The notes below the pieces were generated by a model that did no database searches, was not told the origin of the DNA, and saw only the letters and a list, made by a program, of their open reading frames with translations. A stretch of 64,000 nt of DNA from Sanderia malayensis (Eukaryota > Cnidaria > Scyphozoa > Semaeostomeae > Pelagiidae): positions 6,200,104-6,264,103 of the forward strand of contig RQOL01000699.1 of the NCBI GenBank assembly GCA_013076295.1, in the 5' to 3' direction. Each line of letters opens with the position of its first letter. Position 1 is the first letter of the stretch. Both the position numbers and the translations under genes were made by a program. Shown piece after piece: positions 58,400-64,000 of the stretch.

Positions 58400-59440
58400 T
58401 TACACAAAGTATTGATTGAGATTTGGTGGTGAAAGGTGAAAATATTGTGATGTGCTTGAGCCATACAAACACGCTCTGGCATTATGAAGAAGTGCACAGA
58501 TCATATACATTTTCCCCACTGAGCTTAACTGCACTTTTAAGTTCTTTTTGAAGTCAAGAAACTTGAAATAGTTCACAATGTCCCCAAATATCCACTCTAC
58601 TGGTACTCTCACTGCAGTCATCAATTTGTTCCACTCAGCTTGTATCGGTGTATGGGTATTGCAATTGAGGACGCAGCGGATAGGCTGGATCACCATAAAT
58701 GCAAAGAATGTCACCAGTTGTTGTTACTGAATGCAATTGATTCAAAAGCCTACAATTTGCTAGCATTCCACTGTCGTGTCTCTTTCCTTCAACTGGCCCA
58801 AACAAATTTGCAACGAGGCCATTAGTTGCTGCTACAGATTGGAACTTCAAAGAATGGACCTTTTTATGGCCATTATAAAACACCCTTTGATATCTTCCTG
58901 GACGACAAACTGGTCTGACTGTCCCATCAATAAAGCCCCAACAGTTGTTAAGCGCAGCTCCTGCCTGGCTAACAGCAACTGCATATCTTTCCAAATTTGC
59001 ATTTGATAGCCAAGGTTGTGACATATCTGATAAAAGATGACTCCAACGATTGAATATGCACTCCATTATGTGATTGGTGATCATACACAGTTGAGGGACT
59101 GGCGTGGCAAATTGTGGAACCATATCCGGTATCTGCATGGATATGCAAACCTTTTCAGGAGAACACAAAGCCCTTCAATCCCATGAACTTTGCTTCCATT
59201 ATGCAAAGTTATTTCCTCAGGCAGGCTTAGAGCATAGAAGAGATCATCAACGTCCTTACTGAATAAGCGAAACTCTGTTTTGCATTCATCTTCTTCCAAC
59301 AAATCCAGTGAAAATTCGGGGTAGTTTTGTATGGTAAATCAGGATTGCTGGATGTGTTCAAGTCAAGTAACAACAGAAGGTCTTCATTGTCAATCAAACT
59401 AGCAGCGTGGGCATAAAAAGTGCAATTCTATTTTCTTTAA
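58400..59440 (-). pseudogene. PIF/Harbinger transposase (broken)
   Basis: DDE_Tnp_4-type nuclease. Upstream text YAHAASLIDNEDLLLLLDLN, then after a frameshift ECKTEFRLFSKDVDDLFYAL and LLKRFAYPCRY (59081-59302). Core ORF 58635-59168: FIDGTVRPVCRPG (first Asp), VEGKRHDSGML (second Asp), CIYGDPAYPLRPQL. After one more shift: VRVPVEWIFGDIVNYFKFLD holds the Glu. Frameshifts near 59310, 59150 and 58650 inactivate it. Convergent to the Myb-like ORF, the usual paired layout for this superfamily. Confidence 0.88.
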
Positions 59441-59526
59441 ACTTTGGCATCGTCGATGAAACTTGGTAAATGCTAAGAAAATCTGAGAACACAGCCGGAT
59501 TTTTAAACTTGCTTTCTCTAATGGCT

Positions 59527-59690
59527 GGTTTTCATATATCGCATAATTCATCGGAATTGATCAGATGACCTTAATTGCGATCATTGAAAAAATATGAAAA
59601 CCGGGAATCATAATTCATCCTAATTCATCCCAACTCATCGCAGTTCAGGTTTTCATATATCGTAAATCATCGCATTTCATCCTATCTACC
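59527..59690. repeat. Inverted and direct GGTTTTCATAT repeats
   Basis: GGTTTTCATATATCG at 59527, its inverse ATATGAAAACC ending at about 59604, and GGTTTTCATATATCGTAAAT again at about 59647. They may be facing TIRs of the two Harbinger elements, or a small MITE between them. Confidence 0.5.
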
Positions 59691-59764
59691 CTTGAAAAAA
59701 AGAGCCCACATTTTAATCACATTTTGGTGCGAAAATTTATGCAGAATCAAATCAAGAACCCAGC

Positions 59765-59930
59765 ATGGTTGCCGCAGTGAATCAAAGGCTGCTGTTGCAA
59801 CACAGTTTACTGCTCATGATAGCACTGCTGAGAAAGAAAAAGAAGCTTCTCCAGCAGAAGAAATATAAGAAGAAGAGATTTTGGGTACGAAAAATTTTTC
59901 AAAAACGCAATAATCTTGGCCATCTTGACA
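59765..59930 (+). pseudogene. Second Harbinger transposase, N-terminal stub
   Basis: MVAAVNQRLLLQHSLLLMIA, then LLRKKKKLLQQKKYKKKRFW and VRKIFQKRNNLG. The start with an aliphatic stretch, a basic run and FWVRKIF is that of Harbinger transposases in animals. After about 53 codons the homology stops, so the catalytic region is deleted. Confidence 0.65.
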
Positions 59931-60334
59931 ATTGGTCCTCGTCCATTTGATGTCGATCAGACAATTGGCTCTTCTCCTTTGGCTTTGTGAAACTTGAATT
60001 TAAACATGCTAAGGCTTGATTCAGCTGAATATCGGTTTTTTCAAGCTCTCTTTTCCTGCTGTCTTTTTTCACATGCGTCTTGCTCTTTTTCTGCTGCTGA
60101 TCTTCTTTTTTTGCTTTCTTCCTTGAAGGCTGTCTGTCATCTTTTGATTCAATGCTGATGGGTAGTGTACTGCTGGTTGCCCTACTTGGCTTTGACTTGG
60201 AAATGCTAATGTCCTCTGAACAGTTAAATTCATCAGATGGTAGGCCTGGGCTGTGGACCTCTTGAAATTCTTTACGATTGTTCTCCTTCATCTTGGGCTC
60301 ATTGACATCATTTTCTTCACAGAACTTTTTCTTC
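59899..60334 (-). pseudogene. Second Harbinger, minus-strand partner ORF fragment
   Basis: Minus-strand ORF from 60291: DEFNCSEDISISKSKPSRAT, SRKKAKKEDQQQKKSKTH, and a helical C-terminal part (QLNQALACLNSSFTKPKE) with an EDQL motif as in MADF/Myb partner proteins. Open text continues upstream to the copia LTR at 60335, which cuts it. It sits next to the transposase stub of the same element, joined by an internal deletion. Confidence 0.5.
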
Positions 60335-60488
60335 TGTTAGATTTAGAATCAGGATCGTACATTGTTCTCCTGTATTCATATTGTTGTTGTTGTTGTAGTA
60401 ATACTTGTTCCTACTTGCCTAATCTAATTTATATGATTTTGTGTTGTGCTTGATATCTTGTTATATCTCTTGCAATCCTCTGCTATCA
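60335..60488 (+). repeat. Ty1/copia 5' LTR
   Basis: TGTTAGATTT at 60335 to ...CTGCTATCA at 60488: short LTR with TG...CA ends, containing a (TGT)n run. It is directly followed by a primer-binding site. No 3' LTR is found downstream, so the right end of the element is lost. Confidence 0.65.
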
Positions 60489-60503
60489 GGTTATGGGCCC
60501 AGA
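60489..60503 (+). promoter_or_regulatory. Copia primer-binding site (internal initiator tRNA-Met)
   Basis: GGTTATGGGCCCAGA directly after the LTR. This matches the primer-binding site of Drosophila copia, which pairs with an internal piece of initiator tRNA-Met rather than its 3' end. It primes minus-strand cDNA synthesis. Confidence 0.75.
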
Positions 60504-60598
60504 GAAAACATAATGTATATGAATATTTAAGTCTTCAGCAGTCTTCATTGACAGTTTTCATGGATTTATAGCTGTAGAGGCTAGTTTGTGAGTCAAAC

Positions 60599-61951
60599 AT
60601 GGCTGCCAGTCAGAAAGGAAACATTCTCAAAAGTTTTGAGTTTGCCAAGCTAAATCGCAGCAACTACAATGAATGGAAACGAAACATGAAGTGGTTTCTT
60701 ATGGGTGAAGACATTTGGGGATTTGTCGATGGATTAGAAGTAAAACCTGAGGATAACGAAGCTGCCAGCGTTAGGACAAGATGGCGGAAGGGAAATCAAA
60801 AGGCCCTTTACTTTATGGGTACCAGCATAGCATCTGAGCTTCAAATTCATGTAGATAATGTCACGACTGCAAGAGAAGCGTGGACTGCCTTAAAAGATCA
60901 ATTTCAGCGTGTGTCGTTGATGCAGAAGATAAGGTTACGAAAGCAGTATTATCGACTAGAGTTGCAGTATGGGGGTGATATTCATGAACATATTCGAAAG
61001 TTATGTGAATTGCATAATGAAATGAAGGAGCTTGGAGAGGATACAAATGACAAAGATCTTGCAATGACATTGCTAGCTAGTTTACCATTTGAAAGATATC
61101 AATCTTTAATTGTTTCTTTGGATGTTGCAGGGGAAGATAATCTGAAGTTCAACAATGTAAAGGCTCTGTTGTTGAATGAGGTGGATCGTATTGCTGATAG
61201 TGCGATTGAAGATCAGCAGATGATTGCTAAAAAGGCTACAACTGGAAATTTTACTCAGTTAAAAGGAAAGCCAAAATGTTATAATTGTGGCAAAAGAGGT
61301 CACATTGCCAAGAATTGTTACAGTTCTAAGAAAAAAGACTGGATCAATAAAAAAGGTGTGCAGAGTGTTCATAAAGTTACCAGTCAAACCGAAGAAGAAC
61401 CTTCATTTGCTTTAGCCGTTGGACATTCCCATTCTCAGTTACATATTGTATGGCTTGTTGACTCAGGGGCAACACAGCACATGGTGGGAGACCAGGCTAT
61501 GCTTGAAGATTTTGCTCTTTTTGAAAAGCCACATGAAGTCAGACTTGCTGCAGATTGTGAACCAATTTATGGGATTGGTGAAGGTTGCATAAGAAAAGTG
61601 AAATTGGAAGGCGGCGAAGTGTTAATCAATCTTGAGAAAGTCTTGTGTGTTCCGGATCTTGCTGACAATTTGTTATCAGTCAACTCAATGACTATGCATG
61701 GTGCTAGTGTGTTTTTCAATCACGGTACATGTAAGATCAGTGCAGGAAACAAGATTCTTGGTGTTGGTCACAAGTATGAGCGTCTTTATGGAATAAAAGT
61801 TGTTTTGCCTGAGGCTGTTTGTGTGACAAAGACTAAACCTCTGGATGTAGTCCGTGAGCTACGACCCCCGACCTTGCATCCCCCCCACCACAGCCAAAGT
61901 TTATGTTTTTCCTACACTTCAAAGCATGCTGATTACGAATATGCATGTTAA
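60599..61951 (+). CDS. gag: Ty1/copia Gag-protease (truncated polyprotein)
   Basis: 450 codons from ATG at 60599. Gag: KLNRSNYNEWKRNMKWFLMG and WTALKDQFQRVSLMQKIRLR (UBN2-type, residues about 1-200). Zinc knuckle CYNCGKRGHIAKNC (about 227-240). Protease active site WLVDSGATQHM (about 285). Then NLEKVLCVPDLADNLLSVNS and KYERLYGIK, the end of the protease region. From about residue 410 the frame runs into unrelated sequence and stops, so integrase, reverse transcriptase and RNase H are missing. The retained part has no stop or frameshift, suggesting a fairly recent insertion with a deleted 3' half. Confidence 0.92.
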   Translation: MAASQKGNILKSFEFAKLNRSNYNEWKRNMKWFLMGEDIWGFVDGLEVKPEDNEAASVRTRWRKGNQKALYFMGTSIASELQIHVDNVTTAREAWTALKDQFQRVSLMQKIRLRKQYYRLELQYGGDIHEHIRKLCELHNEMKELGEDTNDKDLAMTLLASLPFERYQSLIVSLDVAGEDNLKFNNVKALLLNEVDRIADSAIEDQQMIAKKATTGNFTQLKGKPKCYNCGKRGHIAKNCYSSKKKDWINKKGVQSVHKVTSQTEEEPSFALAVGHSHSQLHIVWLVDSGATQHMVGDQAMLEDFALFEKPHEVRLAADCEPIYGIGEGCIRKVKLEGGEVLINLEKVLCVPDLADNLLSVNSMTMHGASVFFNHGTCKISAGNKILGVGHKYERLYGIKVVLPEAVCVTKTKPLDVVRELRPPTLHPPHHSQSLCFSYTSKHADYEYAC

Positions 61952-62838
61952 CATTGAATAAACTGGGACGGAGGTCTTGTTTTTACTAAATTAAAATAAG
62001 TACTTTGGGTTTTTTAAGCGAATCTTAAATCTTGAGGTCAGAGGGCAACTATTTTACTTTCCGGTCGAAAATAGCACTATATTAACGAAAAGTTGACCAA
62101 ATATGAAGCAAAATGCTCTCCACTGTCAAAACAACCAAGACTCAAATTATTTTATCTTTTAAGGTAATCGCAAAAGCCTATGACGTCATATTCCCATGTA
62201 ACAGCCCCACCACACCTAAAAATGATGACTTTATGAAAGATGACAAACGTTTTTCAAGTTTCTAATGATTTTTTGTGTCTTGGCTCATAATTCGACTGCA
62301 AAGTGACTTTTGTCGTTGATGGTAACCTCCTTTTGAAGATCCAAGTGAGGCTAATTTCATGATGTCTTACGTGAGACACTAAGATGGTCCAAAGGTCAAA
62401 TGGCCGACTCGACAAACATACTGTGCAGCTAGCTAAACTTCCCATGACTATGTTTAAAGCAAGTTCACAAGGTTAGTCATGAAAAGTTTTCATTGCATAT
62501 TTGTTTGCTGTCAACTGTCAATGACCCTGCTTCTTTGATTGTGTTTTGTACGTTGCATGCAGTTGCCACAACAATGCCTGATGGCCTAAGCAACCCTCCT
62601 GGCCTACTACGCTCGGAGAATTGTACTTATGTTTGGGAAGCATGCCTAACAATAGAGGATTGGAATTTTTACATTACTATCAGTAGCATTGTTTCCTTTT
62701 GTCATTGTTGTTATCATCAATTTGATTGTTGTGGTTGTTGTTGTTGCTGTTTTATCATCATCATAATCATCAGTATCATTATCATTAATACTATCAATTA
62801 CCATTTCAAAAATGCAAGACAAAATTTGTTTAATATGC
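61952..62838. other. No gene; trinucleotide-rich patch
   Basis: No supported ORF. 62695-62805 holds (GTT)n and (ATC)n runs. A TGCAG acceptor-like site at 62839 precedes open sequence leading to the next gene. Confidence 0.5.
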
Positions 62839-62898
62839 AGGTCAGCTGCAAAATGTGCATTTTCTTTCAAGAACTCTTTTATTTATAACAGCGTGGAA

Positions 62899-64000
62899 AT
62901 GTCCAAGAGAAAATCTACCGAGTTGGGCGATGAGTCTGTCACGAGAAAAAAAGTTTGTATCATCCACAATGAAGACAGTAAGGCTGAAAACTTTGTTTAC
63001 CTTAAAGGGTCTAGTTTTCAGAAGATATGTGATATCAGGGATAAACGCCTTTCGTTACCAAAAGGATCAAAACAAAGAATGGAAAAAGAATGTGCCCAAA
63101 TTCCTGCAGATATCGGCAGTGACACTGGTTATCATAGAGACTGCTATCAAAAGTTTACTATGAATCTGAAAAGGTTTGAGGTGGTCGAGAATGAAGAAAA
63201 ATCTCGTACAAAACGTGCCTCTAGAGGAAACGGGAATGAGAGCACCATCTTTTCACCTGAATGCATTTTCTGCAATAGGAGTGGGAGAAAAAAAATGAGA
63301 AACAAGAAGACCACAGTTATGACATCGAAAAATCAAGTTGTTGAATTGAAGCAACAAGGAAACATTGCCCTTCAGCTGCTGATCAAGTTGCAAAGACAAG
63401 GTGAAACAGTAGACCTCAAAGAACTGATGAGTTACCCTTTGATGCCTGTGCCATCGTCCATCGGAACACCAGATGGATTTTTAGCAAAGACAGACAAGAG
63501 CAAAGGTTTCCATTACCTGACAAAAGGAATTGGGGATGCAGAAATTCAAGACAAATCAATGACAATGTATATAGAAGACGGAAATGCAACCTTCTACAAT
63601 CTTAAACAGCTGCCAAATACATTCAGAGGGATAAGCGAAAAGATTTTTGATGTCAGTACATCAGGAAAGAAACATGTCATATTTAGCACTGATATGTATT
63701 TTCCGCGTTCAGTAAAATCACAAGAGCGAGAAAGAAGAGGCTGTGGCGAGAAGAGAATAATCAAGGGGGTGAACACAAGACGGCCAGAAAGCTGGACAGA
63801 GTTTCTAACAAACGAGGAGAACAAGAGGCAGCTAATCAACGTTATCGAGCAGACCTGGGAAGGAGATGATTTTCATTCCAAATTGAAGAACAAGTCTGTC
63901 ATTCTGATAAATGCTGGCAAAGCAAGCAGGCTAAGCTCAGAAAATGAAAGTGAGGTTTCCAAAACTGAGATACCTTGTCTATTGTCAAACCAAGAAGAAA
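62899..64000 (+). CDS. XPG-type transposon protein, N-terminal part (runs off window)
   Basis: Open for 367 codons from ATG at 62899 to the window edge with no stop; the frame is also open back to a TGCAG acceptor-like site at 62839. It has Cys/His groups (RKKVCIIHNED, YHRDCYQKF, ECIFCNRSG) spaced as in the N-terminal finger of XPG-type transposon proteins. Then MTMYIEDGNATFYNLKQLPN, STDMYFPRSVKSQERERRG and RRPESWTEFLTNEENKRQLI follow. The last residues, PCLLSNQEE, are where this family places its EEADTR nuclease motif. Related in plan to the 26.9-36.0 kb element but clearly a different family. Confidence 0.78.
   Translation, partial: MSKRKSTELGDESVTRKKVCIIHNEDSKAENFVYLKGSSFQKICDIRDKRLSLPKGSKQRMEKECAQIPADIGSDTGYHRDCYQKFTMNLKRFEVVENEEKSRTKRASRGNGNESTIFSPECIFCNRSGRKKMRNKKTTVMTSKNQVVELKQQGNIALQLLIKLQRQGETVDLKELMSYPLMPVPSSIGTPDGFLAKTDKSKGFHYLTKGIGDAEIQDKSMTMYIEDGNATFYNLKQLPNTFRGISEKIFDVSTSGKKHVIFSTDMYFPRSVKSQERERRGCGEKRIIKGVNTRRPESWTEFLTNEENKRQLINVIEQTWEGDDFHSKLKNKSVILINAGKASRLSSENESEVSKTEIPCLLSNQEE

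Noticed and set aside
1..64000. tRNA or rRNA genes
   Set aside because: No cloverleaf with the standard box A and box B spacing and no rRNA core sequence was seen by eye; a covariance-model scan was not possible.

Overview
The window is eukaryotic, AT-rich and crowded with transposons. Coding stretches are broken by GT-AG introns, by frameshifts and by isolated stop codons, and there are no operons or bacterial signals. The mix of Helitrons, a SWIM/C48-protease MULE, PIF/Harbinger elements with a Myb-like partner ORF, Ty3/gypsy and Ty1/copia pieces, a CR1/Jockey-like LINE and XPG/PIN-nuclease transposons suggests an early-branching animal, most likely a cnidarian. That is inference from element families; no host gene here identifies the species.

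Layout. 1-3.6 kb: GC-rich dispersed repeat, (CATA)n and a 14-bp minisatellite, then a 1.4-kb repeat (R1). 3.6-9.1 kb: AT-rich sequence with weak candidate exons. 9.2-16.5 kb: decayed Helitron 1 (minus strand). 18.4 kb: a 100-N gap whose two sides duplicate each other. 18.6-22 kb: two more R1 copies separated by minisatellite. 22.6-26.6 kb: small, mostly phase-0 minus-strand exons of a Cys-containing host protein, with a pogo-like MITE between them. 26.9-36.0 kb: a complete 9.1-kb transposon with 16-bp terminal inverted repeats (TIRs) and a 4-bp target-site duplication (TSD), encoding zinc finger, F-box-like, helical and XPG/PIN-like modules. A 935-bp element with nearly the same termini is nested in its ORF. 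36.8-43.8 kb: a complete MULE with 32-bp TIRs, 9-bp TSD and a paralogous empty site. 43.9-45.5 kb: truncated gypsy integrase and LTR. 46.1-56.8 kb: a Helitron complex (copies 2, 3a, 3b/4) with inverted, nested and LINE-interrupted parts. 57.3-60.3 kb: two Harbinger elements. 60.3-61.9 kb: 5' part of a copia element (LTR, PBS, gag-protease). 62.9-64.0 kb: a second XPG-type transposon protein, open to the window edge.

Most elements are inactive relics, but boundaries, TSDs, an empty site and nesting order are readable for several. The standout candidates are the 26.9-36.0 kb element with its nested relative, the MULE, and the intact partial ORF at the right edge. Several frameshifts could be assembly indels rather than true decay, and the sequence alone cannot separate these.
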